Part shown: positions 40,101 through 53,159 of the stretch, in pieces | Position numbering within the stretch: the first letter of the stretch is position 1 | Layout: the number at the start of each line of letters is the position of its first letter | NCBI GenBank assembly: GCA_014549065.1 | Contig: JACDOX010000084.1 | Location: 1,975,533 to 2,039,532, forward strand | From: Cardinalis cardinalis | Taxonomy: Eukaryota; Chordata; Aves; Passeriformes; Cardinalidae | Direction: 5' to 3' | DNA length: 64,000 nt | Program-made: the position numbers and the translations under genes | Notes under the pieces: generated by a model | Seen by the model: only the letters and a program-made list of their open reading frames with translations | Told to the model about the DNA's origin: nothing | The model's database searches: none

Positions 40101-43100
40101 GCACAACACAGCTGGGCAGCCTCTGCATGCAACAGCCCCCACAACCAGCACTGAAAATCATCTGTGGCAGAGGGATAAACTCTGCAACAGAATTCCCAGA
40201 ACACCTATCCAATGAGTTTTAAGGAACAACCAGATATATACATTAAGCCTTGTGTCTCAGCACTGCCATACAGGTGTGTGGCATAGAAGTGCCCTTATCA
40301 TGCCCAGATAGTGGCAGCCTAGAATCCAGAAAGGTCATTGACAAACCACTCACACAAGTCCTTGTGTGTGCCCAGAGCTCACCTGTGCGCTGCTCATGTC
40401 TTGGGAAGTGTCTAGGATCCACTGAGGACTGCAGCAGTCCTCACTCCTCACTGCTGCTGCTTGGTAGCTCGGCACTTCAAGGAGACCATCTGCCACCAAG
40501 GTAGAGAAATTCAGTACCTGTCTNAGTCCTCTTGGCTCAGAAGGGAACCAAGTGCTGGAGGCTCCACATTTCTATTTCCTGGCATGCTGGGACAGGAGCA
40601 CTGTGTGCCAGAAGTGAATGAAACAATCCAGGCACTGATATTCCTCAGCAATACAGCAAACGACAGGTGAGAAAGCCTGAGTANGGAAAGGCAAACCAAC
40701 TTCCACCGATCTAGACTTATCAAAGAACTGGACAGAGTGGACTCTGCTGATGTGCTGCTCCATGAATACATGTGAACTCAAGCATCCTCCTCCACAGCTA
40801 AAAGACCACGACTATTGTGGACATTTCCACAATTTTCACAATGAGAATTATTTGTTTCATTTGAGATTAGCCTAGTCATTTCCCAAGTACCAAACTGGTT
40901 GGAAAGTTTCACTCNTTACAATGAGAGCTTCCCTGTTCCTCTCAGGGAAGGGAGCAGTTGTGCCTGTGTAACTTATCTCATGCACACATTTCAGTTTTGT
41001 CTTGATACTTCTCAGAAAGAAATTTGGGACAGAAAATAACACACCTAAATACTAAGTGCACACAAATCCATACACAAAACACCAACTAATAAGAAAGGTG
41101 TTATTTGCACAACTGAGTGCATATATATTATCAATCCTTTCAGCAATAAGAATATANCTTTGAAAACTACATCTTGTACTCTAAGGCCAAAATAGGGAGC
41201 GCCCCTGCTCCACCATCACCTAGAAATCAAGTGACTTGTCCAAGCCAGTCATCTAGGCTCCTTCTGTAGTCAAGCAAGAGAGATAAGTGTCTCCAGGTTG
41301 CCATTTATCCCATTCTAGGATAGGTGAGTAAAACAGGTGAGATGAATCCCTGGCATGGTATCTGCTGGGGGAGGGTGAGGAATTACTTCCTAGATTACTC
41401 CCTTAGGAGAGATACTTAACTTTTAGCAGCTAATGTTGAGAGGAATCCCATGCTACGAGATTAGGGAGGATTATAAAGATTCACATGCTTGTGAAAACTC
41501 CCATTATACTGGGCTTACAAAGAAAGTCAAAATTTTAATTTCCCATGCAAACAAAACCAGCTCATATTCTCATTCAAACTGTAGATCACTAAGTCTGTTA
41601 TAGGCAGAGATTTGTGGAAGTTTTGTGTGTTTTCATAAAGAAATAATGCTGCTCTATTTTCCCAAGAAAATGAGGTTCACGTTCTGACTATTAAGAAATT
41701 GTCTGTTGCAAACCTGTTAGCCATTTAAGTATAACAGAGATCTACAAAAACACTTGTAACATTTAGTGGGAGCATGTTACCAAGTATAGGACAGATTATC
41801 AGTGCTGCCAAAGGGGAAAGGTGGGAACTTGTCATCACTCCTGAGGTCAGAAATGAAACTTAACCCAGGGAAGGAATTTGTTTAGCTCCATTCTGCTTCC
41901 ATTCACCTGACACCACAGTGTCAGACACAATAGTTCTTCCACATCTGCTGTTCTTCAGCAGTTCAAGGTTCTGTTCAGGTTTTGCACAGCATCCCTGTAA
42001 ACAGTAAGAACAAACAGCTCTCACTAGCAGTATCTGTCAATGGTGTGTCCTGCACTACTGTAGCCAGTGGCACCATTTCTNGTTCTCCATGCCAGCTAAG
42101 TGTGTGTTAGCATTTACTGCCTACAAATGCAGGTCATTCCACACAGGCAAACATCTCAGAACAAAAACCTACTCAGCACAGTTTACAAGTTCTTTTAAAC
42201 CACTAACAGTTACATTAAATAGGGCAAAATATTTAATACTTTGATGAGATTCACACCTGGCATTCTTGCAAAGCTAANTCTTAAAGAAATTGAAAAATCC
42301 AGACTCGTACTAGTAACATATATAATCTTCAGTCNCAGTTTCTCCCTGAATGGAAAAAACAATGTGCTACTTCACATGCCCTGAATAAACTAAACTCAGA
42401 AATAGGTTGAGAAAGGGGCAGACANTGCATTTACTGTTTTTCACTGTTCATTTTCTGCTGTCACCCTCTTTATGATTTTCTCACCTCACGTCAATTATTT
42501 ACAAAAGGGGGAGAAAGCATAAAGACATGATTAAATGACATTATGACTAAAAGTGGCTCTAAATTCCAGAANTCAGAGCCCAATGCCAGAAAGCAAGTAG
42601 AACGTGGACATGAGATTTGCCTTTCTCTGCATTGCTGTGGCCAGTTGAAAAGATTCAGATACCTACCAGCACTATATTGATGTTCAAGTGTTGAAAAGCA
42701 ACTGTCACAGTCGCAACTGAAACGCCAGCCTACGCACAGTTATTCACATCTTGTGCTCCTTCAAATATAACTACAACCCTGTCATGCTATCAATCCCATG
42801 GAAATCCAGAATGGGTGAGGAGGGGAGCAAAAGCTTTCATTTCCCNGTTACTTTACAAGCATTTCACCTGTCTTGTCCCAGAGTCTGGTGCTGCATTCCA
42901 GTCGTGCAAGCACCGGGAAAGCTGGGGAGGTGTGAAAGGACCGTAAAACAGAAACACCAGGAGACACCAGGGAGATCATCAGGTCACACAGCCCAGTTTT
43001 ACAGCCCCAGTCTGCAGCCACACCAGCTCACAGACAGCCAAAGCCTGGCCTTCTTCAGGCAGGTAGAGGAGCAAAGCAGTGGCTCTGCTGGATGCACCCA

Positions 43101-46100
43101 CTTGCTTCCATTCTCCATAACCCATCTTGCACGTCCATTCCCACATGGAGCAGCTGTGAGATTGGAGTTCACAGAGGTGCTGAATTTGAGGCATTAAAGC
43201 ATGTCTTTTGGTGCATTGTTTCACTACAGATATAAAGTGTTATGGGATTTTCTTGTACTACCTGCTACATCCAACAGGGAAACAGATGCAGGTCCTCCAT
43301 TAGATGAGAATCCAGCCCTCAGTTTCTCCTGCAGTCACTTTTCCCCTCTTCCTCTTCAACATTCTCCAAATTATTTTCTTCTGAAGAAAGCATCGGAGAA
43401 AAATTCCAAAATTGCCATCCTTTAGTCCTACACACTTTCATTTTTAATACAGTCTATCATAACCAAGCCTGCAGTCTTTAGGTTATTTTTTTTTCTCAAA
43501 ATAAATAGCTGTCAAGATTAAAAATGAGCGCTTATCTGCTAATATACCAATGAACTGCACGCCCAAGCTAAAGATTTTAAGTTTTACAGACTTCATCAGT
43601 ACAAATGACTCCAGAGGACCAGGAGTGTCACACCTCATAAGATGCATTAAGGACACGTTAAGATTAATGAAACAAGCAGAACCTGGGAGCACATCCCTGC
43701 CCACACCTGCATTAGCACAGCACCGAACAGAGGAGGCTGAACCTGCAGAATGAAAGTCAGTGCTGAGGACNCAGCACCCACCCGGGTTTTTTTTTTTACT
43801 CTGAGCTACCTCTAGTATGGAGCTGTGGACCAGAACACCCACTGGCAGCTGGCACACACACAGCAAAGCAAGTCCACCTGTCCCATGTCAGCCCCACTTC
43901 AGCATGGGAGCCTCCAAGTGCCAAAGGGGAGCAGCTGGAGGCTCACTTCAAAGCTGGTCTGAAGCAATTCCCTCTAAAGACTTTTGCTACATAAATATTA
44001 ATAGCAATATTTTAATGTATCTCAGGTACTTCCAGTTAAAAACNGTTGGCATAAAGCCAATTTAAAGTTTGTCAGCAGCCATGGTCACCTAATTAAATAT
44101 ACTTATATTCATCACCACTGCTATTTTCCTGCTCTATACCCAAAATACTCCTGGGCATGTTATAGCCATGCAAACATGTCTGCAAATGGACATGAGTGAA
44201 ATTAGACAGCTACAGGCCTTTACAACAAAAGAGCTGAGCTATTCATTTCTAAAAGTGTAGTCTCCCTCACAGGTAGATCTTGGGCAGAAAAGAAATTGTT
44301 CATTTTTATTTTTAAATCTAATTTAATTTCCATACTTATATTAAATCCATGTACATGACTCACTGTGGAAAAGATACNATTTTAACAAGCTTAAGATACT
44401 AGAAGAGAACTTGATCTGTTGTTTCTTTTTAGGCTTTGAGGCCCACATGACACAGTGGACAAGGCTACAAAAGTTCAACCATCTTCTGTGTGCAGGCCCA
44501 GGTAGAGGAGGTCTGCATTTTCCAGTCACCCATGTATTTATTTGACATAAGATATAATGGGAAATAATGCTGTGGAAGCCCCGAGCAATAATGTGNGAGG
44601 CACTCCTGCAAAAAGAAGCATTAACATACTTTTACAAATTGTTATGACAACTTAGTAATTGGATACAGCAACTTTTCCAGACCTATTGGCACATGAGTGT
44701 GGGAAGAGCTTGCCTGGAGGCTGCTGGTTCTGCAGGACAGTAGCTGCAGGCAATTCAGGGATCACTTTCACTGGCAGCTGCAGGTCAGGAGAATAAAGGG
44801 AAAAAATACTTTGGAGAAAAATCTCTAAGAACAAAATTTAAAAATAGACTTTTGACAGTCTGAACAACATAAAACTATTAGAAACTGAACTGTCGCAGTA
44901 GATTTATTTCAAGAAGATAAATAGCTGGTTTGATTTTAAAAGCACTTCAGCCTCCATTGCCAAAAGAAGNTTTTCTTAGCCCTCAAGCTTTAACAGAATC
45001 ACCTAAGTTTTTTAAAATAATGCCTAACAGTTCATGAGGCACATTTGAGACTAGGCACCAGAAAAAGGGTGCATGCAANGATTATCCTATTCCTTCCCCA
45101 CCTGCAACTCTCAGCTCTCGCTTAAACTAAACATTGAATTTTAAACTTTTACAAACCTTTTATTTCAGTTTAGTGTGACTTATGTTAATTCAGTCTAAAT
45201 CCATTGCTTACCAACATAAGCTAAACAGATGGAATTCTAAATTACAATGCCTGTTAAAAACAAGGCTTTCTCGCTGCAATATCTAAGTCAGCATGAAACT
45301 GACCCGAACTTTAGAGGTAATTTTGNAGCTAATAAAGCCCTAAAGTACTCAGAAACAAGTACGCTACTATTGTTCGTATAAATAAAACAAAACTTGTAAC
45401 ACAGAGCAGCCTTTGTAGCACTTTCTTAATAAGATTTTGATAAAATACAAGTGAAAATACTCTCTGCTCAACATTTCCCTAACCTTTACCTATAAAGAAA
45501 AAAAAGGCACAGATGCNTCAATACTTTTCGAATTGATTGATATTTTACACAAGAAAATCAAGATTCATGTGTCATGATTAAAGCAATTCTCTCCTAATGG
45601 TGACTGTCTCACTCCAAAAATAAATCAATGCACTGTTCCCCTGCTAAGTATGGAGAAAAGTGTTTCCTTTAGAAGAGGAAATTCTCTTAAGGAAGTTGTT
45701 TTAAGCTAAATAAAAGTGCAGGATGAAGCCAGCAAAAGGTGTGAAGGATTTCTCTTTGATTTCCCAGCTTGTGTATTTGGGCTCAGACACAGACTACATT
45801 TTATGCACATATTAATAGGATGCTAATAAGCCTACAACTCTGCTTTGACAGGGACCTGTAGAGACAACCTGATATGTGGCACCAGATATAATAGCTGTCT
45901 TAAGCAGGAGATTTATTTCCTCTCACACACAGGGGTCAATCAGACAACATATTTTTTAATTACAAGTTCAGATGGGAACGTTGTGCAAAGTTAGGCTGTT
46001 AATTTTGCTGTAATGTTTCTCTGTTAAAGTAAACCCTCAAAAGATCAAAATAGAACCCAAGCCTTTGAGACTAACTAGGAGCAGCTCTTCACTGCTAACC

Positions 46101-47836
46101 TTACAAGCAACATGAGGCCACTCANTTGCAAGCCCTCATAAATTACTAGGTCACAAAAACAATCCTGGTATCAAAAGCACAGAAATTGGCAGCATTTACT
46201 TCAACAGCTTGCTGCAACCCATGGAAAACNTGGAGAGAAATTCTAACTAGCTGTAAACTGCAGAGATATTTCANAGTTAAATCTTCTTAAAACAACGCTG
46301 AAAAGTTTATAAAAGCAATAAAGAGAATAATAAAAAAATAGTAGGTAAAACTAATCTCAATCATGAATTTATCCAAATTTCTGTTTACCATTTAAAAAAT
46401 AATCCAGAAATTANATCCATTATATCAGGTGCCACAAAGCCTAAAATTTAATTTAACCACACATTCAAGCAGGCTTCCATATACTTTCTCCCCCAAAAAA
46501 ACTTTGTTTTCACTATTTCAACTTGGGGATATTTTTCATACTTCTTGAAGAGCAAAAATAGATTAGGACAAACTTTTTTCATCATCAGACACTAAAAAAA
46601 GGCCTTTTGCTTGAATAGCAAATGCAAACTGGAATTTAAAAAATTGAATTAAAAAAGAAAACCAAAAACCAACAACTAAAAAACCCTCACAATGCACAGA
46701 TGATTTTAATTTTAATTTGAAGCAAAAATTCTGGAAAAGTGCGATTCTTCTTAACCTGTCAACACAGAAGCTTCTGCCTTTTATTAATTGTTGCTATGAT
46801 GAAACTTAAAAAAATTATAACAAGAAGTTTTGTTGTTGTTTCAAAACATGCTATATAGCTTAAGTATTTTACATTTTAAAAATATAGATAGATATATAGA
46901 TATATATTTTTCAATATATTTACACCTCAAGTCTGGTCAATTGACCGGCACATCTGCATGCAGCTACTTCTGAATCTGGGTCAAATATCTTCTCCTATCC
47001 TGGGATGATTCCCAGCTTCAAACTTCTTTCTGGCATTTCAAGGCTCTGCTGACAATGACTTCAGCTGTCAACCAAAAAAAAAAAAAAGGACAATTGTAAC
47101 TCATCAGTTGCTCAGTTGCTCTTATCTGTCAGCATGAAGAAATGAATGCAACCCCTCTATTTCTTAATGTGAAATAAATTAGTATAGTTCTGNAATTACA
47201 GAGTAGCTCATTAATTTGAATGTCGACTAAATGGGATTCCCCTCCCCTTTCCTGTCATTTCTGCCTAGGGAGTTTTATCTGTTNCCTTGACCTTCTCCTC
47301 AAAGGACTGAGCAGAGCAGAAGCAAAGTGCCCCCCAAAGATGTCTCATCCCTGCAAATGGTTCAAGATGCCCTCGTGTCCCTGCAACTGACTCCAAAGGG
47401 CTCTCATAAAAGTGACCCAGGACATTCTGAAATGGGGTACCTGCNCTGCTCCAAGGGGCTGTTCCTCTCTCACACAACTGCAGCCACCACAGNTCCCATG
47501 GAGATGTTCTTCTGTAAATCTCACCTGCCCACGTGGTCTCTTTGCTGGACGCAAGCTGCCCACCCTCCTCGCAAATCTGGAAATCCCGCTTTGAGATGAC
47601 AAGTAGGAAGGTCCAGAGCTTCAGGCACCGGCTTCTCTTGCAGAGGGAGGAGGTCTAGGGGACCTTGACAAGGTCNTGAAGGCTGTGCCTTGATGTGTGT
47701 ATATTTGGTTACAGTGACACTGAAAGAATAGCAACAAGTCAAGCAAGTACACTTGCAAAATCTACTTTGGTTTCCTAGCTGCAGGACTTAAAAAGCCAGG
47801 GTCAAAAGAGGAACATTTAAGTCTTCACAAAGCAGA
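37112..47836. other. Non-coding stretch, nothing assigned
   Basis: More than 10 kb with no recognisable gene or clear transposon. AT-rich semi-palindromic sequence lies at about 38415-38470 and 46877-46922 (TATATA/GATA-like steps), and a run of 15 A near 47075-47089. The frame at 42751-43197 (plus, 148 codons) contains an N and has no domain. Lack of dense young repeats is compatible with old, slowly changing single-copy DNA. Confidence 0.5.
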
Positions 47837-47841
47837 CAAAC

Positions 47842-48245
47842 TGTAAACCAGAGCTCAACCTGTTTNGTTGTTATGCAGGCTACACACAGATATAAATGGT
47901 GTAACATACAAAACACAAATATGTTGTCATTGTATTGCAAGAGTTCTATTGTCATTACNTTGCAAAGGTTCCACATTGCAAGAGTTTCATACCTCCTTGA
48001 TGTTTCTCATNGGCATCTCCTCTAGGCACTGACTCTTCATTGTCCTCGCAGCAGCCAACNNACTCCAGCTCCCCTGAACCAACCAACCCACTCTTTTATA
48101 ACANTCTTCTTATTATTGGCTACAGCTGTGGCCTGTTGAAGTCAGGCCTACTCCTAATNGTTAGTAATTAACNCAGCTGCAACTCTTTAGGGGATAAGAT
48201 TACTTTCTATACTACCTNTATTTACTTATATTCTATTCCCCTACA
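47842..48245 (-). mobile_element. Endogenous-retrovirus solo LTR (avian), minus strand
   Basis: Read on the minus strand it starts TGTAGGGGAATAGAATATAA at 48245. It passes through 'gtagtatagaaagtaatctt', 'ggccacagctgtagccaata' and a TATA box TTATAAAAGAG (about 48101-48091), then repeated 'ttgcaa…gacaatagaactc' modules, and ends TTTACA at 47842. The order matches an LTR I know from passerine genomes. The flanks agree with a short target duplication: CAAAC at 47837-47841 and NAAAC at 48246-48250, four readable matches. Nine N calls fall inside these 404 bases, far above the surrounding density. No internal retroviral sequence adjoins it. The low-coordinate end rests mainly on the flank match. 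Confidence 0.75.
48091..48101 (-). promoter_or_regulatory. LTR TATA box
   Basis: TTATAAAAGAG on the minus strand is a canonical TATA box in the expected position inside the LTR (about 145 bases from its TG end). It would drive minus-strand transcription toward 47.8 kb and lower coordinates. Confidence 0.6.
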
Positions 48246-48250
48246 NAAAC

Positions 48251-49206
48251 AAATGCACTGCTGGTCACATTCTGTAGTGCAGACTGTGAGATGTGAAGGG
48301 CACATGTGCCTGCAGCCCTTGGGCAGATGTCCTGCAGCCCTCTGGGTGCTGTTCAGACAATGCTCCAAAGCCATTTTATGTTCCTGGTTCAAGCACTGTC
48401 TTTGAAACCAGGAAAGCATTTATGACCCTCTGCCTAGGAGCTTCCCACGCATGTAAAATCAAGCCAGCTTTCTTCTTACCAAACATTCACATCAACCTTG
48501 ACAGGCTCAGTTCAAATTCTGATGTGTGGCAGCTGTTAAAGATCACATGGGAGTAACAGAATCCACTGAATGCTTTTTGGGAGGGGTCCAAGATACTTGA
48601 ACTATTAGGAAACACACATGAGCTGTAGGTGATGGCCAACCCTGCAGTCAAAACTGAAATGATAGCGTTTCTGTAGAAACACAAGTTAATTTTGATGTCT
48701 GCTGTCAGGGTCCCAAATATCAGAGTGGCTGCAACAATTCTACCATTGTGGAAATTTGTGACAGCTCCTCTGGGACACTGTGTGTATCCTACCATCCCTA
48801 GCCACAACCTGAGTCCTGCTCTGCTGCCTCTCACCAATTTTAACACTTAAGCAAGCCATCTTCACCCTCATCTTCCTCCCTCCATCAGCCCACTCATGAC
48901 TGGTTTGTAGCTCAGAACTCTCTCAGTGCTAACCACATACTGGGCCCACCCCAAGATAATAACAAACCATTTGTTTGGGGAAGATGAGATTTACCCTGAG
49001 GTCAACGTGATGAGGTCAGCAAGGAAAATAACCTTGGCAAATTCTCTTCACAGCACCTTAAGACAAAGCAAGTTTTCTAACTGTCCTGACAAAAACCCAC
49101 ATCTTTTCACTGGTAGAGAAAAAGTTTAGTATTCCAGAAGAAGAATCTTAAAGGGTCTAGAAGCAGTACTGACAACTGTATTATTCTTTCTAGGATAAAG
49201 CTAAAT
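48251..49206. other. Non-coding stretch, nothing assigned
   Basis: Mixed composition. The frame 48487-48846 (minus, 119 codons) is open but has no recognisable motif or splice context. Confidence 0.5.
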
Positions 49207-49329
49207 AAAAAAGAGAAAGAGAAGAGAAAAAGAGAAAGAGAAGAGAAAAAGAGAAAGAGAAGAGAAAAAGAGAAAGAGAAGAGAAAAAGAGAAAGAGAAG
49301 AGAAAAAGAGAAAGAGAGAAGAGAGAAAA
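49207..49329. repeat. Purine-only minisatellite, 19-bp unit
   Basis: All 123 bases on the plus strand are A or G. The core repeats with an exact 19-base period: GAAGAG starts at 49221, 49240 and 49259 and continues. The unit is AGAAAAAGAGAAAGAGAAG, about five copies, ending in GAGA steps. Long homopurine tracts of this type can form triplex (H-) DNA. It has no coding role. Confidence 0.95.
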
Positions 49330-49654
49330 TCCCAAGATGCAAAAACTCAGCTTATTTGATCTGGACTATTTAGGTTTACAACAATCTTGCTTTCACCTGC
49401 ATCACGGAAGTATATTTTCCCTTGTGGGAATAGTGGATAAGTGAAACCCACAAATGTAATTTTTTTTCTGTGACAAACATTCACATTTCAATCTAACATT
49501 CAAACAGAAAACCAAATCTTAAATCTATTTAATTGTCTTGCCACCTCCCACAGATGTTAACCATNTTTTACTGATCTCTGTAAGGCTGCCAGTGAGAGGC
49601 GATGAATTTTGTCTATCTTGCCCTATACTGACTGTCTTTCCTTTGATTTTTGAA
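49330..49654. other. Non-coding stretch between minisatellite and LTR
   Basis: AT-rich, no feature assigned; its last part may belong to the diverged end of the adjacent LTR. Confidence 0.5.
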
Positions 49655-50065
49655 TTCTCACACTANCACAGAAAAACAGGCTTNATTTGGGGAAATTAGT
49701 TTACTTTTTTTTACCAATCAGATCAGAGTAGGATAATGGCAAAGAGAACCAAATCATAAGAACACATTTCCCCCACCCACCTTTTCTTCCTGGGCTTAAC
49801 TTTACTCCTGGTTGGGGAATGGGANCTGTGGTCAGTTCATCACTTGTTGCTTCTTCCAATTCTTCCTCCTTAGTAGGAGGGCTCCTCACCCTTCCCTGCT
49901 CCAGCANGGATCCTCTCCTCAGGAGCCAGTGCTCCATGAACTCCTCCAAGGTGAGTCCTTCTCATGGGCTGCAGCTCCTCATGAACTGCTTCAGCATGGG
50001 GCCCTGGCACAGTCCTTCAGGAACAGGCTGCTCCAGCATCCACTTTATAAAGGCCTGGATTGNGT
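49655..50065 (-). mobile_element. Diverged avian ERVL-type LTR fragment
   Basis: On the minus strand it shows the order of a well-known bird LTR. First come repeated modules built on GCTGGAGCAG and CCTGAAGGACTG (50041 downward), then 'agttcatgaggagctgcagc', then 'gtgatgaactgacc' (about 49844-49831). These are followed by 'taaagttaagcccaggaaga', 'atttggttctc', 'ttatcctactctgat' and 'aaactaatttcccca' (about 49700-49685). The AATAAA expected before the last block has decayed to an A-rich run. No clean ends or target duplication can be named. Sequence between 50066 and about 50410 may be a further diverged part. The repeated CTCCAGCA/TTCAGCA modules explain the open frames at 49812-50108 on both strands. 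Confidence 0.7.
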
Positions 50066-53000
50066 GGATACAAAGGGGGAACTCAGATTGCTGATGGCCC
50101 TGCTGTAGCCTGCCAAAGACCCAACACCCAAATACTGCTGCAGGGTTACAAGCAATAGCAGAGCACCACACTTCCAGCCCAGGGAACATCCCTCACCTCC
50201 TCCACTAGGGGAGTTCAGCTCTTACCTACTTCTTTGCAGTGCTTGGGCACCTGTGAGCCCCCCAAACTCCTGTGCTACTGTGAGCACACAGATAATAATA
50301 CAAGATTATTCAGGCAGAATAACCCCCAACACAAAACAGGAGCACCTGCCCACAATGAGATCACCACACAAGTGCTGTCACAGGAAGTGTTCCTGTGCCA
50401 TTAAAACATGAGTCCCATACCACATGGGCTNCTCCAACAAGCCAGGCTGCTGAAGGCTGCTGCCAGGATGAGTCAGCCCCCAAAAGTCAGCCAACAGGCT
50501 GAAGAATCTACCCTGAGGTGAAATGTAAACACTTGTGCCAAGATATGATCCATTAATAGACNATAAGAAATACTACTTCATGTTTGTTCCCCTCCTCTCC
50601 TAACCAACCTGCAAGCATTTTTCAGAAATTGGTCTGGTTTTTAATCTATGTTTCAGTATGCCGCCTACATAGTTTATGGAAAAAATGTACTTGTTCTTTA
50701 AAATAGTCTCTAATTCAAGTAACAGCAGACAGCTTGATTAACTCATTCATCTATAGAGACTATGGAGTTAAACTGAATTTTCAACTAAAGGCAAAAACAA
50801 GGAAGCAAGAATAAGAACATAATAACATGTTGCGTACATTTAGCTATGTTATANTCTGCAGAGAAACGTATTGTAGCAGATATTTATAGCAGTTGTTTAG
50901 ACTATTCCACTCCACAGTCAAGGAATAGTAAGTTTTCAAAAGAGAAGATGTAAGATAGGGAATGAAAAGTACTGATAGAATAAACTTAAAGAAACCCAAA
51001 CAATGTCCCAACCAATTAAAAAAGAAATCACAACAAGCTTGATATTTGGGTTAGGTTTTCTTGGTTTTGTTTTGGGTTTTTTAATAACAACATTGAAAGT
51101 AAAAAATCCCAAACCCCTCACACCAAACAAAATCTAATAATAAATGTAATGTAATCTTCAAGCCAAACTCTTGGCACTCAGGAGTGCTGAGTTTGGATGC
51201 TAGAGTATCCAACAGCTTTGTCTGAGGCTGTTCAGGGAAGCACTGCTCACACTGTGCAAACTTTTTGTTGTATATTCCCTCAAATATTGAGACCAAAGTT
51301 TTCAGAAAGAAAAAAAGACAAGACTGTAATGGCTGCGGACACCTAGTTAAGCAGCTTGTTTCCGAAAAGTGCTGATGACCCAGGAGCTCCCATTCACTTC
51401 AAAGTGTGGGATTTGGGAATGTTTGTTGCTTTAAGATTTATGGTCTCTCTACCTCCTAAATGAGAGATTCAAGAAATTACAACAAGTAGCTCATCTCCAT
51501 TAAAATTAGAAAGAAGTGCTAGACTGATTTGTGGCATCTGTTCCAGAGACCAACACATTCANGTCTTTACTGATCCTGCTGGAGGAATAAATAGTGTAAA
51601 AAAGCAAGGATACCCCAGGGAAAGCTTTGCTAAGGAGCAACAAGGCACCTCATCACAAAATCCTCGGGCTGACAGAAGCCAAAGCACATGAGAGAGAGGA
51701 GAAGATGAGAACTCTTTCTTTCTGCAGACTAGTTAGCAGGAAAGGAACAGAATTCAGCCCACAGCTCTGACTGTATTCCTGTCAGAGAGCCAGCTTAGCA
51801 ACATTGTATAAAAACAGAATCNCAGGCTGGGCAGTAACAGACCAAGACAGCATGTGGAAATCCATAGCTAAACAAAATAACACCATCAGGAGCAAAAACT
51901 TTGATTCAAATATGGAGAATTCTTACCATGTAGCAAAGCTGTTGTACAGCCAAGCTGACAGACCAAACCTACAAAACCTCAACAAAATCCCCTAACATTT
52001 AGATATTGATACCCACAGGGATTTTGGGGATTGGCAAGTCACCAAAATAAATGTGTTATTTCACTCCAGGCAGAATTATTCCTTCCTGAAAATATGGCAT
52101 GCTTCAGCCATGAAGGTTTTGGAAGCTTTCTACTCTTCTGAGGGAAAAAAAGAAAAAAGAAAGAAAAAAGAAAGAAAAAAAAGAAAGAATAGCAACTGCA
52201 AAGGGTAGGAGTCCATAAAGGGATGTCACTGTTAGCAACCTGAGTGACAGACAGGAAGGAGATTTCCACAACTGGCATTTGGTGAATTGCAAGCTATAAA
52301 AACTGGAGATTGGCTGGCTTGTCTGCAGTTTCTGGGGGCAGCAATTTAATTCTCTCTGTTACTAAAAGATCTTATTTTATTTTTATTATTTATTTCAGAA
52401 TTTCTTCCTAAACCAAAATAAAGCAAGAAAACACAACAAGTCACACTTCTTACTAGGTTCTTTTTTTCAGTGATTGTATAACTAGAAAAGTGGTTTTAAT
52501 ATCTCAGGTTTCTTTGCACCTACCATTGGAAAAAAATAATTACTCNTGTAGTTATATTACAAATTGTCTTCCTTACATCTGATTTATTTTGCTTTTATTG
52601 TGATTTTTGTACAGTCATTATTTTCCTCTTTCAAACTNGTGAGTTACTATTATAATGAATGGATTATTGAAACAATTAATGCATTAGAATAGTAATAATG
52701 CATTTATGTTGAAGTTGCACCTTAAAAATAGCCCACAGTACCAAGTNGTCTATTTTAGTTGAACCAGGGAAAGAAAATCCTTTCCTGCACCAAGGAAGCT
52801 CTCAAAAAAAAAAAAATCCCTCCAGAAAAAAATTCTTCTTGTAATTCAAAGAATTTTATAATAAATAAATATTGGCTACCCCCTCTTCCCAATATCCTCC
52901 TGCTCCTCAACTTCACACCTTNTTCTTCTTTTGTTGTTCAAGATTTTGTTTGACGCTACAATCAGACATTGAGATCTGATTTATCTGCTTTTGAACTTCC

Positions 53001-53158
53001 CTATTCAGCGACTCCTGGGAGTATAAACAGCATTTCTGTGCCTGTAGAGATCCTTTTACATTTTAAGCTGGCACTTGAGGGGATGGGAGAAAGAAGTCTC
53101 ACTAACTAATTTACACTTAGAAGATTTCTTTTTGTTTAAAAAGTGTATTTTTCATCTT
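50066..53158. other. Non-coding stretch, nothing firmly assigned
   Basis: The first 350 bases may continue the LTR but I cannot match them block by block. The rest is AT-rich. A 50-base purine tract of GAAA/GAAAAAA steps lies at 52140-52189. No exon recognised. Confidence 0.5.
52140..52189. repeat. Purine-only (GAAA/GAAAAAA) tract
   Basis: Fifty consecutive purines on the plus strand with irregular GAAA spacing; simple sequence. Confidence 0.9.
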
Positions 53159-53159
53159 N

